Source: an uncultured Hyphomicrobiales bacterium
Lineage (GTDB): Bacteria > Pseudomonadota > Alphaproteobacteria > Rhizobiales > Devosiaceae
DNA: 62,476 nucleotides
Assembly: GCA_903842455.1 (NCBI GenBank)
Contig: CAIMLX010000249.1
Location: 1 to 62,476, forward strand
Direction of reading: 5' to 3'
In this document: positions 1-8,635 of the stretch, in pieces
How positions within the stretch are numbered: position 1 is the stretch's first letter
Layout of the letters: every line of letters starts with the position of its first letter
Program-made: the position numbers and the translations under genes
Notes under the pieces: generated by a model
Seen by the model: only the letters and a program-made list of their open reading frames with translations
Told to the model about the DNA's origin: nothing
The model's database searches: none

Positions 1-408
1 GCCATGGGCGCGGTCGAACTTGTTGGGAAAACCGGTGTAGAACGCCAGGTAGTACTTGGAGTTCGGGTTCATCAGGCCTGGCGTGATGGTGTAAAAACCC
101 TCGGGCGACTGCCGGTCGCCTTCCCTGACCTTGGGGCCGAGATCGCCGGAATAGGCGCAGATCTCGTAGGTCTTCAGCAGCTTGTAGCCACCGCTGGTCT
201 GCTTCCAGACTTCGAGTTCGCTCGATTGCTTGAAGATGCGGACGACCATGGGCGCGCCCGGCGTCGACCCGATCGAGGCGATCTTGCTCACCAGCGCCGA
301 AGGCAGCGGCTTGATCGCCTTGGTGTTGGGCGGCGCAAGACCGCCGCACGCAGCCAGCGTGACCGCGACGATCATCGCCGCGAATGCATAGAGAATGGAG
401 CGGAGCAT
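1..408 (-). CDS. L,D-transpeptidase family lipoprotein (C-terminus cut by window edge)
   Basis: The reading frame runs leftward from an ATG at 408 and leaves the window at base 1, so only 136 residues are visible. The N-terminus is a lipoprotein signal: a hydrophobic stretch ending in the lipobox LAAC. The rest resembles the YkuD/YafK L,D-transpeptidase fold, with the family-like segment 'GDRQSPEGFYTITP' and, at the edge, 'YLAFYTGFPNKFDRAHG', which normally leads into the catalytic His and Cys. Those catalytic residues lie beyond the window, so activity cannot be judged. The family makes or trims 3-3 peptidoglycan crosslinks in the periplasm. The upstream AGCAGG is a modest ribosome binding site. 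Confidence 0.8.
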   Translation of the reverse strand, partial: MLRSILYAFAAMIVAVTLAACGGLAPPNTKAIKPLPSALVSKIASIGSTPGAPMVVRIFKQSSELEVWKQTSGGYKLLKTYEICAYSGDLGPKVREGDRQSPEGFYTITPGLMNPNSKYYLAFYTGFPNKFDRAHG

Positions 409-540
409 CCTGCTCAAAGTCGCCAACCCGAATATGTACTGTCCATCCCCACCGGGTACGGCGGGAGGGTTACCGGAGGGTAACCGCGCTTGGTTACTCA
501 AACCCTTCGCCCGGGCCCGTGCGCCCGCCCCGGCGATGGC

Positions 541-1497
541 TCAAGCCAGATTCGTGCCCATGGCGAGGAACTTGTCCCGCCGGTGTTCCCTGATTTCCAG
601 CCGTCCCTTGCCACTGAAATCGCCAAGGAACTGGGTGATGGCGCGCGCCGTCGCGTTCATCACCTCTGTGTGATGCCGATGCGCGCCGCCTGCCGGCTCC
701 GCGATGATGCCGTCGATGATGCCGAGGTTCGTCAGGTCGGTGGCGGTGATCTTCATGTTGTTGGCCGCGTCCTGCGCCTTGGCGGCGTCGCGCCACAGGA
801 TCGAGGCCCCGGCCTCCGGCGAGATCACCGAATAAATGGCATTCTCGAGCATCAGCACGCGATTGGCGGTGGCGATGGCAATCGCGCCGCCCGAACCGCC
901 CTCGCCGATGATGATGGCGATGTTGGCGATGCCCAATTCGAGGCTGCGCTCAGTCGAGCGGGCGATGGCTTCTGCCTGCCCGCGCTCCTCGGCACCGATG
1001 CCCGGATAGGCGCCGGCGGTATCGACGAAGGAAATCATCGGGATGTCGAAGCGGTCGGCCATGTCCATGATCCGGACGGCCTTGCGATAGCCTTCGGGCC
1101 GCGCCATGCCGAAATTGTGCTTGAGCCGGGTCTCGGTATTCGAGCCCTTTTCCTGCCCCAGAATGGCGACCGGCTGGCCGTTGAACCGGCCGAAGCCGGC
1201 CTGCAGCGCCGGGTCCTCGGCAAACTTGCGGTCACCGGCCAGCGGCGTCCACTCGGTGATCAGCGTCTTGATGTAATCGGAAAAGTGCGGGCGCTGCGGA
1301 TGGCGAGCCACCTGCGTCTTCTGCCACGGCGTCAACCGGCGGTAGATATCGACCAGCGCCTCGTCGGCGCGGGCGCTCAGCCGCGACACTTCCTCGTCGA
1401 TCGACACGGCATGGTCGGCGGCCGCCATGGCCTTGAGTTCCGCGATCTTGCCTTCAAGATCGGCGACCGGCTTTTCGAAATCGAGGTACGACTGCAT
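541..1497 (-). CDS. accA: Acetyl-CoA carboxylase carboxyltransferase subunit alpha
   Basis: AccA is half of the carboxyltransferase of acetyl-CoA carboxylase. With AccD it transfers the carboxyl group from biotin to acetyl-CoA, the first committed step of fatty-acid synthesis in the cytoplasm. I start at the ATG giving 'MQSYLDFEKP', the standard N-terminus; upstream in-frame codons do not look like protein. The 318-residue product has the expected family length. The crotonase-fold active-site segments are visible: 'FVDTAGAYPG' near residues 157-166 and 'EGGSGGA' near 199-205. accA stands alone here; accD and accBC are not in the window. Confidence 0.97.
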   Translation of the reverse strand: MQSYLDFEKPVADLEGKIAELKAMAAADHAVSIDEEVSRLSARADEALVDIYRRLTPWQKTQVARHPQRPHFSDYIKTLITEWTPLAGDRKFAEDPALQAGFGRFNGQPVAILGQEKGSNTETRLKHNFGMARPEGYRKAVRIMDMADRFDIPMISFVDTAGAYPGIGAEERGQAEAIARSTERSLELGIANIAIIIGEGGSGGAIAIATANRVLMLENAIYSVISPEAGASILWRDAAKAQDAANNMKITATDLTNLGIIDGIIAEPAGGAHRHHTEVMNATARAITQFLGDFSGKGRLEIREHRRDKFLAMGTNLA

Positions 1498-1729
1498 CCA
1501 ACCCGCCAAATGGCCCATGAGGGCCGCCGACGTGGCGTCCCAAAGTGGCCGGAAAGTGGCGGTGGCCGCTGCCCAAGTCAAGTGAAGCCCGGAAATCCAC
1601 GCTTGCGGGCCCAAACTGCCGATCGTCGCGGCCGCCACAAAGGGGTTAACCAATACATGACGTTTCCATGACAACCCTAGTCGTCACGCCAAGCCGTTGC
1701 TGGCCCTGTCGATTTCCGGATCCTGAGTA

Positions 1730-2065
1730 ATGTCGCTGAATACCCTGGTGGAGATGAGTTGTCCCCACTGTCAGAAGCGGTTCGTGGAGAATGCCCGGCT
1801 GGTTCGTCCCGGCGGCAAGGCCTGGTGCCCGGAATGCGAACAGCTGTTTGCTCTCGATGAGACGAACGAGGCGATGCGGCAAGTGCTGAGCGCGGCCAAG
1901 GCGGCGCGGCGCCGTCGCAAGGACCGCCTCGCCGACCTGAAGTTGCGCTGGGCCGACCCGCCGCAGGCCGCTACCCCCGCCGATACCCCCCGCACGCTGA
2001 CCGACGTGCTGGCGGTGCTCGATGCGCTGCTGCAGCGCCTCGACGACGAGAACAAGGCGGCCTGA
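1730..2065 (+). CDS. Small zinc-ribbon protein of unknown function
   Basis: This is a 111-residue soluble protein with no signal peptide. Near the N-terminus it carries two CxxC knuckles, 'CPHC' and 'CPEC', spaced as in zinc-ribbon domains. A lysine/arginine-rich segment (KAARRRRKDR) follows, then a hydrophilic tail ending in a predicted helix. The basic patch next to the zinc ribbon suggests nucleic-acid or ribosome contact, but that is inference. It faces xerD tail to tail with only a few bases between the stops. I do not recognise a named family. Confidence 0.75.
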   Translation: MSLNTLVEMSCPHCQKRFVENARLVRPGGKAWCPECEQLFALDETNEAMRQVLSAAKAARRRRKDRLADLKLRWADPPQAATPADTPRTLTDVLAVLDALLQRLDDENKAA

Positions 2066-2071
2066 ACCGCT

Positions 2072-2986
2072 TCAGGTCTCTGCCAGCGGGTGGTGACTTT
2101 CGACCAGCGTCCGAAGCTTCTCGTCGAGCACGTGGGTGTAGATCTGCGTGGTCGAGATGTCCGAGTGCCCGAGCAGCGTCTGCACCACGCGCAGGTCCGC
2201 GCCGCCGGCGAGCAGGTGGCTGGCAAAGGCATGGCGCAGCACGTGGGGCGAGATGCGCGCCGCACCGATACCCGCCCGGGCGGCCAGACCCTTGAGGTCG
2301 CGGGCAAACACCTGCCGGCTGAGATAGCCGGTCTCGCCACCCGCCGGGAACAACCACGGGCTGCCCGGCTCCAGCGTGGCCAGATACGCCTTCACCGCGT
2401 CGCGGGCGCGGTCGGTGAGCGGCACGATACGCTCCTTGGCGCCCTTGCCGCGGATGGTGAGGAAACTCGCATCCCGCATCACCTGCGCCCGCTTCAGCGA
2501 CACCAGTTCGGTGACGCGCATGCCGGTGGCGTAGACCAGTTCGAGCAGCACATAGAGCCGGTGCGACATGGCCCGCTGCGGCTCCGTGGCACCTTCGAGT
2601 TCCACCTCCGATTCGGCCAGCTGCAGCAGCCGGTCGATTTCGGCGATCGACAGCACCTTGGGCAGCGCACGGCGGGCCTTCGGCGAGGCGATTATCCGGG
2701 TGGGATCGTCGCTGCGGATGCCATCGGCGGCGAGGAACTTGTGGAACTGGCGCAGTGCGGAGAGTTTTCGCGCACTCGAACTGGCGGCGATACCGTTGGC
2801 ATCGAGCTCGGCCAGATACTGCGTCACCTGCTCGCGGCCCGCCTCGGTGACGCTCACGCCCTTGCGACCGAGAAACGCGCAATAGTCGCCAAGGTCGTGG
2901 CGGTAGGCTTCGATGGTGTTTCGCGCCGCGCCCCGCTCGGCGCTCATCATTTCGAGGAAGGCGCCGACCAGATGGCCGCCGCTCAT
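2072..2986 (-). CDS. xerD: Site-specific tyrosine recombinase XerD
   Basis: XerD acts with XerC at dif to resolve chromosome dimers at division. The 304-residue product has the N-terminal SAM-like core-binding domain (about 1-95) and the C-terminal catalytic domain. All catalytic residues are visible: Arg157 in 'TGMRVTEL', Lys181, His248 and Arg251 in 'HVLR', His274 in 'LLGHSD', and Tyr283. Length and context fit the housekeeping enzyme rather than a phage or island integrase. Its start overlaps the upstream membrane-protein gene by four bases (ATGA), so the two are probably co-transcribed. Confidence 0.95.
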   Translation of the reverse strand: MSGGHLVGAFLEMMSAERGAARNTIEAYRHDLGDYCAFLGRKGVSVTEAGREQVTQYLAELDANGIAASSSARKLSALRQFHKFLAADGIRSDDPTRIIASPKARRALPKVLSIAEIDRLLQLAESEVELEGATEPQRAMSHRLYVLLELVYATGMRVTELVSLKRAQVMRDASFLTIRGKGAKERIVPLTDRARDAVKAYLATLEPGSPWLFPAGGETGYLSRQVFARDLKGLAARAGIGAARISPHVLRHAFASHLLAGGADLRVVQTLLGHSDISTTQIYTHVLDEKLRTLVESHHPLAET

Positions 2987-3291
2987 TCGACCCCCTGCTC
3001 CACCGTGACCACGTCGCCCTCATCCCCGCCAACAGCGGCCGGAGGAACGGGCGTTTCGACCGCAGGAGTCTCGACCGCCGGCGCTTCAACCGGCGCGACG
3101 GGGCGAGACGTGTCGATCTCGCGCCGCACCAGCGGATCGTTGGTGGCGCTCGGCACCAGTTCGCGGGCAGGGATGCGAAGGGTCACCTGCTTGTCACGCG
3201 GCGTCACCGTCGCGACGAGCGCGAACATCGCGCCGAAGGCGATTCCAGCCAGTACCAGGAGGACAACGATCAGGCGTATCAGGGTCGGCAT
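2983..3291 (-). CDS. Single-pass membrane protein with Pro/Val-rich tail, unknown
   Basis: The start at 'MPTLIRLIVV' gives 102 residues. A transmembrane helix occupies about residues 4-30, followed by a polar stretch and a repetitive proline/valine/alanine tail with tandem 'VETPAVETPVP'-like units. The layout suggests an inner-membrane anchor with the tail in the periplasm. The gene overlaps xerD by four bases and is divergent from aroK, so its promoter shares the 3292-3425 gap with aroK. No known domain is visible; the function is unknown. Confidence 0.65.
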   Translation of the reverse strand: MPTLIRLIVVLLVLAGIAFGAMFALVATVTPRDKQVTLRIPARELVPSATNDPLVRREIDTSRPVAPVEAPAVETPAVETPVPPAAVGGDEGDVVTVEQGVE

Positions 3292-3425
3292 CGGACAGTC
3301 CGCTTCTGGAGCGTGGGGAGGAATGTCCCCTGTTTCGGCAGGTCGATCAAGGATGCATAAACTAGCAGCCATTGACTTTATGCCGCCCTAACGGTTCAAA
3401 CCGCGAAGCGGAGGACGTAAGCGGC

Positions 3426-4043
3426 ATGTCACGCGACAGCGCCAGACGTGGCGCCACTGGGGACCATAAGCGCGAAATGCTGCAACAGCTTGTCGGCGAT
3501 CGCCCGATCGTGCTCATCGGCATGATGGGCGCCGGAAAAACCACCGTCGGGCGCCGGCTCGCCGCGCGCCTCGGCCGCCATTTCGTCGACAGCGACGAAG
3601 AGGTGGAAAAGGCCGCCGGCATGTCGATCGAGGACATTTTCGCCGCCCATGGCGAGGCTGACTTCCGGGCCGGCGAGGTCAAGGTGATCGCCCGGCTGCT
3701 GAAGGAAAGCGGCATCGTGCTCGGCACGGGCGGCGGCGCCTTCATGAACGCCGAGACCCGCACGCTCATCAAGCAATCGGCCGTATCGGTGTGGATCAAG
3801 GCCGATTTCGAGCTCCTGTTCCAGCGCGTCTCCCGCCGCTCCAACCGCCCGCTGCTCAAGACCGCCAATCCGCGCGAGACGCTGCAGAAGCTGATCGACG
3901 CGCGCTATCCCACCTATGCAGAGGCCGATATCACCATCACCTCGCGGGACGTGCCGCAGGACCAGGTGGCGAGCGAGGTGATCGACGCCATCGTCGCGCA
4001 TTTCGGCCCCACCACCACGACGACCGCGGAGTTACAGCCTTGA
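3426..4043 (+). CDS. aroK: Shikimate kinase
   Basis: AroK phosphorylates shikimate at the 3-hydroxyl using ATP, in the chorismate pathway. I choose the ATG at 3426, preceded by GGAGG at a workable distance, giving 205 residues; an ATG at 3477 would give a shorter protein nearer the family norm. The P-loop 'GMMGAGKTT' is at residues 32-40. The substrate-binding Asp is in 'FVDSDEEVE', and the 'GTGGGAF' loop and an 'NRPLL' lid segment follow. The aroB start codon overlaps the stop, indicating translational coupling, as is common for aroKB. Confidence 0.96.
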   Translation: MSRDSARRGATGDHKREMLQQLVGDRPIVLIGMMGAGKTTVGRRLAARLGRHFVDSDEEVEKAAGMSIEDIFAAHGEADFRAGEVKVIARLLKESGIVLGTGGGAFMNAETRTLIKQSAVSVWIKADFELLFQRVSRRSNRPLLKTANPRETLQKLIDARYPTYAEADITITSRDVPQDQVASEVIDAIVAHFGPTTTTTAELQP

Positions 4044-5155
4044 GCAACCCGATCATCGTGCACGTCCCGCTGCCGGGCCGCGAGTATGACATCGTCATCG
4101 GCCGGCACCTGCTGGAGGACGCGGGCGAGCGGCTGCAGGCCATGTTCCCCGGTCGCCGCTTCGGCATCGTCACCGACACCGAAGTGGCGCGCACCCACCT
4201 GTCGCGGCTGACCGCTTCGCTCGATGCGGTCGGCATCGGCTACGCCACCATCGTGCTGCCCGATGGCGAGCCGACCAAGAAGATGGTCCACCTCGAAACC
4301 GCCGTCGAAGGGCTGCTGGAGGCCCGCCTCGAACGCAAGGACCTGGTGATCGCGCTGGGCGGCGGCGTCATCGGCGATCTCGCCGGTTTTGCCGCCGCCA
4401 TCACCCGGCGCGGCATGGATTTCGTCCAGATGCCGACCAGCCTGCTGGCGCAGGTCGATAGTTCGGTCGGTGGCAAGACCGGCATCAACTCGCCGCACGG
4501 CAAGAACCTGATCGGCGCCTTCCATCAGCCAAGGCTGGTGCTCGCCGACCTCGACGCGCTCGATACCCTGCCGCCGCGCGAGTTCTCCGCCGGCTATGCC
4601 GAGGTGGTGAAATACGGGCTGATCGACGACGAGGCCTATTTCCACTGGCTCGAAGCCAACCGTCGCGAGATCTTCGACGGCGGCCCGGCCCGCGCCGAAG
4701 CCATCGCCCGCGCTTGCCGGGCCAAGACCCGCTTCGTGCTCGAGGACGAGTACGAGACCGGCGTCCGCGCCCTGCTCAACCTCGGCCACACCTTCGGCCA
4801 CGCGCTCGAGGCCGCCACCGGCTTTTCATCGCGCCTGCTGCATGGCGAGGGCGTCTCGATCGGCATGGTGCTGGCGCACGGCTTTTCGGCCAGGCTTGGC
4901 CTGTCGCCGAGCCAGGACACCAGCCGGGTGAAGCACCACCTCGAGGCCGCCGGCCTGCCGACGACGCTGGAGGAAATCCCCGGCGACCTGCCGGGAACCG
5001 ATTTCCTGATGAACGCCATCGCCCAGGACAAGAAGGTGGTGCGCGGCGCCCTCACCTTCATCCTGACCCGCGGCATCGGTCAGTCGTTCATCGAAAAGAA
5101 CGTCGACCCTGCCGCCGTGCGCGCGTTCCTCGACGAGGCGGCCGCTACGGGCTGA
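4040..5155 (+). CDS. aroB: 3-dehydroquinate synthase
   Basis: AroB converts DAHP to 3-dehydroquinate using NAD and a divalent metal, the second step of the shikimate pathway. The reading frame opens with a TTG whose last two bases belong to the aroK stop (TTGA), giving 371 residues, the normal length. Visible family features are the NAD-binding glycine run 'GGGVIGDLAG', the 'TSLLAQVDSSVGGKTG' active-site segment, and the metal-binding 'LNLGHTFGHALE' histidines. The 3' end overlaps the convergent OmpA-like gene by 11 bases. Confidence 0.97.
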   Translation: MSNPIIVHVPLPGREYDIVIGRHLLEDAGERLQAMFPGRRFGIVTDTEVARTHLSRLTASLDAVGIGYATIVLPDGEPTKKMVHLETAVEGLLEARLERKDLVIALGGGVIGDLAGFAAAITRRGMDFVQMPTSLLAQVDSSVGGKTGINSPHGKNLIGAFHQPRLVLADLDALDTLPPREFSAGYAEVVKYGLIDDEAYFHWLEANRREIFDGGPARAEAIARACRAKTRFVLEDEYETGVRALLNLGHTFGHALEAATGFSSRLLHGEGVSIGMVLAHGFSARLGLSPSQDTSRVKHHLEAAGLPTTLEEIPGDLPGTDFLMNAIAQDKKVVRGALTFILTRGIGQSFIEKNVDPAAVRAFLDEAAATG

Positions 5156-6179
5156 CCGAGATCACCACGCGGCGATTGACCGAGTACTCGGCGCCGAACT
5201 GCTCGGTGGCACCGCCGCCGCTGGCGCTCGCCTTTTCGAAGCTGAGCCCGGCCTGCTTGAGGTAGCCCAGCACGTTCTGCGCCCGCTCGATGGCAAACAG
5301 CGCGTTGGTGGCATGGTCGCCCTGCATGGACGAGTAACCGGTGACCACCACCTTGCACTTCTGCGGCCCGATATCCTCGATGATCTGCTTGAGCCGGGCT
5401 TCGAGCCGCGGCGTCAGGTCGTTCGAGTTCTCGTTGAAGCCGATGACGTTGTAGAGCTCGTCGCGGTTGCAGGCGGGAACATCGGCACCTTGCGGGGCTT
5501 CCTCTGCCGGTCCGACGGCCGCAACCTCGACCGGCGCTACCGGCTCGACCGATGCCTCCGGCACGGTCAGTTCGGCGACAGCGACCGGCGGCTTCACCGG
5601 CGCGGGTTCTGGCGTTTCCGGCGCTTCGGGCGCCAGCCGCGCCTGCGCCAGTGCCACCTCGGGTGCCGGCCAGCCGCCGGCGGGAGCGCGGGAGACACCC
5701 TCCATGTTGCCATCACGCAGCAGCAGGAACTCGCCGACCAGTTCGTTCTGCTGGTCTGCCGCAGTGCCGCGCGTCTCGAGCCCCGACACAGTGACGGCGC
5801 GGCCGTTGAGGGTCACGGCGGCAAGGAAGAGGTTGCGGTCGCGGTTGGAGCCGTCCCCGCCATAGGCTTCGTTGAGGAGCCGCACCCGCACCTCGCCACC
5901 GGGCTTGAACAGCTCCGCCGGGATATCGAAGTCGAAGCTCTGCACATACGGCGTCTTGTCGGCGGCATCGGCGAACCGGCCGGTGGAAACTGTGTCGATG
6001 GCGTCGCTGACGATGCCCTCGCCGAGGGGCTTGCCGTCGAAGCTCACCTCGAACCGCGGCGGCCCGTCATACGCCTCGCCCCCGACGATCAACTGCAGCC
6101 GGCTCGATGCGGCCAGCGCTGCCGTCGAAACGGCGCACAACACGATGGCGGCAAGTGCCGCCGACCTGACAATAAACAT
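5145..6179 (-). CDS. Secreted OmpA-like protein with an N-terminal CBM60-like domain
   Basis: The ATG at 6179 follows a strong GGAGGG site and gives 344 residues. Domain order is: signal peptide (about 1-24); a beta-rich domain (about 25-140) whose end, 'VRVRLLNEAYGGDG' followed by 'RDRNLFLAAVTLNG', matches the calcium-dependent xylan-binding CBM60 pattern; a proline/alanine/valine linker rich in 'VEPVAPVE'-type units; then an OmpA-like domain ending in 'NRRVVISV'. The OmpA part keeps the conserved NRRV arginine, but the Asp used to bind diaminopimelate is replaced around 'VTGYSS', so peptidoglycan binding is uncertain. It probably works at the cell surface or outer membrane. Confidence 0.8.
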   Translation of the reverse strand: MFIVRSAALAAIVLCAVSTAALAASSRLQLIVGGEAYDGPPRFEVSFDGKPLGEGIVSDAIDTVSTGRFADAADKTPYVQSFDFDIPAELFKPGGEVRVRLLNEAYGGDGSNRDRNLFLAAVTLNGRAVTVSGLETRGTAADQQNELVGEFLLLRDGNMEGVSRAPAGGWPAPEVALAQARLAPEAPETPEPAPVKPPVAVAELTVPEASVEPVAPVEVAAVGPAEEAPQGADVPACNRDELYNVIGFNENSNDLTPRLEARLKQIIEDIGPQKCKVVVTGYSSMQGDHATNALFAIERAQNVLGYLKQAGLSFEKASASGGGATEQFGAEYSVNRRVVISVSP

Positions 6180-6372
6180 GGTGCCCTCCCTGTCTGTCTG
6201 GGACGGCAATTGCTAGGCATCGGATAAGGCAATAGTTCGGGGAAAATGCGGCAGCAGGACCAACTTGCGGCCAAACAGAGACCAAGCAGCGCCGCAAGCG
6301 CGGCTGGCGATCGGGTTGATTCAGCCAATCAGCATGTTACCAGCACAGGACAATTCTCGAGGATCACGCAAC

Positions 6373-8238
6373 GTGAACATGGCCCAGGAACAATTTCGTT
6401 TGGGCATGACCTATCTGAACGCCAGCCGGGTAGCGCCAGCTCTTTCCGCGTTTCAGAATGCGGCTCGCCTTGCCCCACGCGCCGCGCCGGCCCACCACAT
6501 GTCAGGCATAGCGCTGCAGCGCCTTGGCCGCCTGGCCGAAGCGGACGCCGCCATCAGCCGGGCGATCGCACTAGCCCCTCGCGAGCCGGATTTTCTCGCC
6601 AACCGCTCGCTGGTGCGCAGCGGACTGGAGCGCTTCGACCTCGCGATCGCCGACGCGAAAGCTGCTCTGGGGATCGCGCCTGAACACGTGGGCGCCCGCT
6701 GCAATCTCGGTTTGGCTGAGATCGCCAAGAAAGACTACGTGGCGGCTACTTGGACGTTCTTGCGACTGCTCGAGACCGCTCCTGAATTCGCGAGCGGCAG
6801 GGAGAATCTGCTCCTCGCGCTTCGCAACATCGATGACCCGACCCAGGCGCTGGAGGCTGCGGAGGCGTTCGTTTCGGTGGCACCGAGTGATGGAACAGCC
6901 TGGACGGAGCTGGGTGAGGCGCACCATGCTCTGGGTAACCAGCAGGATGCAGTGGCGGCGTTTCGCAACGCAACCAGACTGATGCCCGACGACCTCGACG
7001 CACACTCGCTCCTGCTGTTCGCAATGAACGCCATCAGCGACCTGGACAGCGCGGTTACCGGCTCGGCCCTGACGGCGTTTGGCGATGCCATTCGCCGTGC
7101 GGCTGTCCCCCGCGCCAAGTCGAGAGACGTCCGCGTGGCCGACAAGCAACTTCGCCTGGGCTTCGTATCTGGTGATCTTCGCGAACACTCGGTATCCCAC
7201 TTCCTGCTGACGGCCCTGCCAGCACTCCGCGCGCGGGGGTTCGAGCTCGTCGCCTACCAGCCAAGGCCGAAGATCGGCGCCGTGACGGAGCGGCTGCGCC
7301 CGATGTTCGACGCCTGGCACGATATCAGTGAGGTATCGGACGAAGCGGCAGCCGATCTGATCGAATCGGACGCCATCGACATCCTGTTCGATCTGGCCGG
7401 ACATACGGCCGGCCGGAGGCAGCGTCTGTTTGGTCTCAAGCCTGCGCCCGTCAGCATTGCGTGGCTGGGCTACTCAGCGAGTACCGGCAACCCCTCCATC
7501 GACTACATTCTCTGCAACCACAGGGTGCTGCCGCCGGCAGCGGAAGGCGCGTTCACCGAACGGCCACTCCGCATGGCCGGAAGTTACCTGTGTTTTTCAC
7601 CGATGGGGGCTGAACTGGCCGCCTTGGAGAACACCGAGCGAATGATGTTCGGCAGCTTCAACACGCTCAACAAGCTCAGTGATCGAACAGTGGCTCTGTG
7701 GAGCCGTATCCTGCAAGCCGTTCCCGACAGCGGGCTGACATTGAAGGCCAGGGCGTTCAGCGGAGATGAAGCCAGGTCATCCACGGCCGGGCGCTTTGCC
7801 AGACATGGGATATCACCGGATCGCCTGACCATGATCGAGCGCTCTCCTGATCGATCATCCCATCTGGCACTCTACAGCCGATTGGGGATGGCACTCGATC
7901 CGTGGCCCTATTCCGGCACAACAACAACCATGGAGGCGTTATCCATGGGGGTCCCGGTGCTGACCTTGAACGAAGGGCCATTCATCAGCCGCGTCAGTGC
8001 CAGTTTGCTCGAGCAGGCCGGCCTTAGCGAGTGGATCGCCGCCAACGAGGACGAGTACGTCGCAAAGGCGATTGCAGCAGCGAACCCGGAAAAACTCGCA
8101 CAGCATCGATCGAGCATCAGGAATAGCGTTATCCAATCCCGGCTCTACGACGCCGCCGCATTTGCCGCCGATTTTGATGCAACTGTGCGTCAAGCGTGGC
8201 GCCGCTGGTGCACTGGTGCTGGCGAGCCCGGTTCGTAG
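6373..8238 (+). CDS. TPR protein with O-GlcNAc transferase (SPINDLY-like, GT41) catalytic domain
   Basis: The start is ambiguous: a GTG at 6373 sits 10 bases after GAGG, while an ATG at 6379 begins 'MAQEQFRLGM'. The first 230 residues are tetratricopeptide repeats with helix pairs such as 'ALQRLGRLAEADAAISRAIALAP'. The rest matches the OGT/SPY catalytic domain: 'DILFDLAGHTAGRR', 'WLGYSASTGNPSIDYI', 'FGSFNTLNKLS' and 'DPWPYSGTTTTMEALSMGVP'. Such enzymes transfer a sugar to Ser/Thr of protein acceptors; in bacteria flagellin is a documented target, but no flagellar genes are nearby. Codon choice looks somewhat less GC-biased than in neighbouring genes, hinting at transfer. Confidence 0.85.
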   Translation: MNMAQEQFRLGMTYLNASRVAPALSAFQNAARLAPRAAPAHHMSGIALQRLGRLAEADAAISRAIALAPREPDFLANRSLVRSGLERFDLAIADAKAALGIAPEHVGARCNLGLAEIAKKDYVAATWTFLRLLETAPEFASGRENLLLALRNIDDPTQALEAAEAFVSVAPSDGTAWTELGEAHHALGNQQDAVAAFRNATRLMPDDLDAHSLLLFAMNAISDLDSAVTGSALTAFGDAIRRAAVPRAKSRDVRVADKQLRLGFVSGDLREHSVSHFLLTALPALRARGFELVAYQPRPKIGAVTERLRPMFDAWHDISEVSDEAAADLIESDAIDILFDLAGHTAGRRQRLFGLKPAPVSIAWLGYSASTGNPSIDYILCNHRVLPPAAEGAFTERPLRMAGSYLCFSPMGAELAALENTERMMFGSFNTLNKLSDRTVALWSRILQAVPDSGLTLKARAFSGDEARSSTAGRFARHGISPDRLTMIERSPDRSSHLALYSRLGMALDPWPYSGTTTTMEALSMGVPVLTLNEGPFISRVSASLLEQAGLSEWIAANEDEYVAKAIAAANPEKLAQHRSSIRNSVIQSRLYDAAAFAADFDATVRQAWRRWCTGAGEPGS

Positions 8239-8251
8239 GAGAAGGCTGGTG

Positions 8252-8527
8252 TCAACCGGCCGGTGCGGCGGTCTTCACCACTTCGATGGCCAGGGCGTGC
8301 ACGCCGGACTTCAGTTCGGTGTCGAGAGTTTCCATCACCGCGCGGTGCTGGGCGACGCGGCCGAGGCTGTCGAGCTGGGGGGAGGTGATGCGGACGCGGA
8401 AATGCGTCTCGCCACCGGGTCTCGAACCGGCGTGACCCCTATGTTTCTCGCTCTCGTCGAGCACTTCAAGATGGCTTGGCGTGAATTTGACCGAAAGTTT
8501 TTTCTCGATGGTGTCGCGAACTGACAT
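8252..8527 (-). CDS. bolA: BolA family protein
   Basis: The ATG at 8527 gives a 91-residue protein, the usual BolA length. The family pattern is clear: an N-terminal helix, 'HRGHAGSRPGGETHFRV' with the conserved His and Gly, and the C-terminal 'HRAVMETLDTELKSGVHALAI' block. BolA proteins partner monothiol glutaredoxins in handling [2Fe-2S] clusters, and some bind DNA. The gene is convergent with the OGT-like gene and divergent from the J-domain gene, a neighbour arrangement seen in related alphaproteobacteria. No glutaredoxin gene is visible nearby. Confidence 0.92.
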   Translation of the reverse strand: MSVRDTIEKKLSVKFTPSHLEVLDESEKHRGHAGSRPGGETHFRVRITSPQLDSLGRVAQHRAVMETLDTELKSGVHALAIEVVKTAAPAG

Positions 8528-8635
8528 ATGTCTACCGGTTCTGTCTGGAGCGTTTTCAGCAAAAGTTTCGACGGTTTGCGGTTCGAGAACGCGACCGTCC
8601 AACCTGGCGTCGGAACAGGCTTGTAACTAGGATTG

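Noticed and set aside
468-485. GGTTACC-GGAG-GGTAACC as the accA terminator
   Set aside because: A perfect 7-bp stem, but there is no T-run on the minus strand and the spacing of 56 bases past accA proves nothing. It may be a protein-binding site instead.
2072-2986. The tyrosine recombinase as the integrase of the tRNA-Arg island
   Set aside because: It lies 28 kb outside the island, has the length and all features of chromosomal XerD, and is coupled to an ordinary membrane-protein gene.
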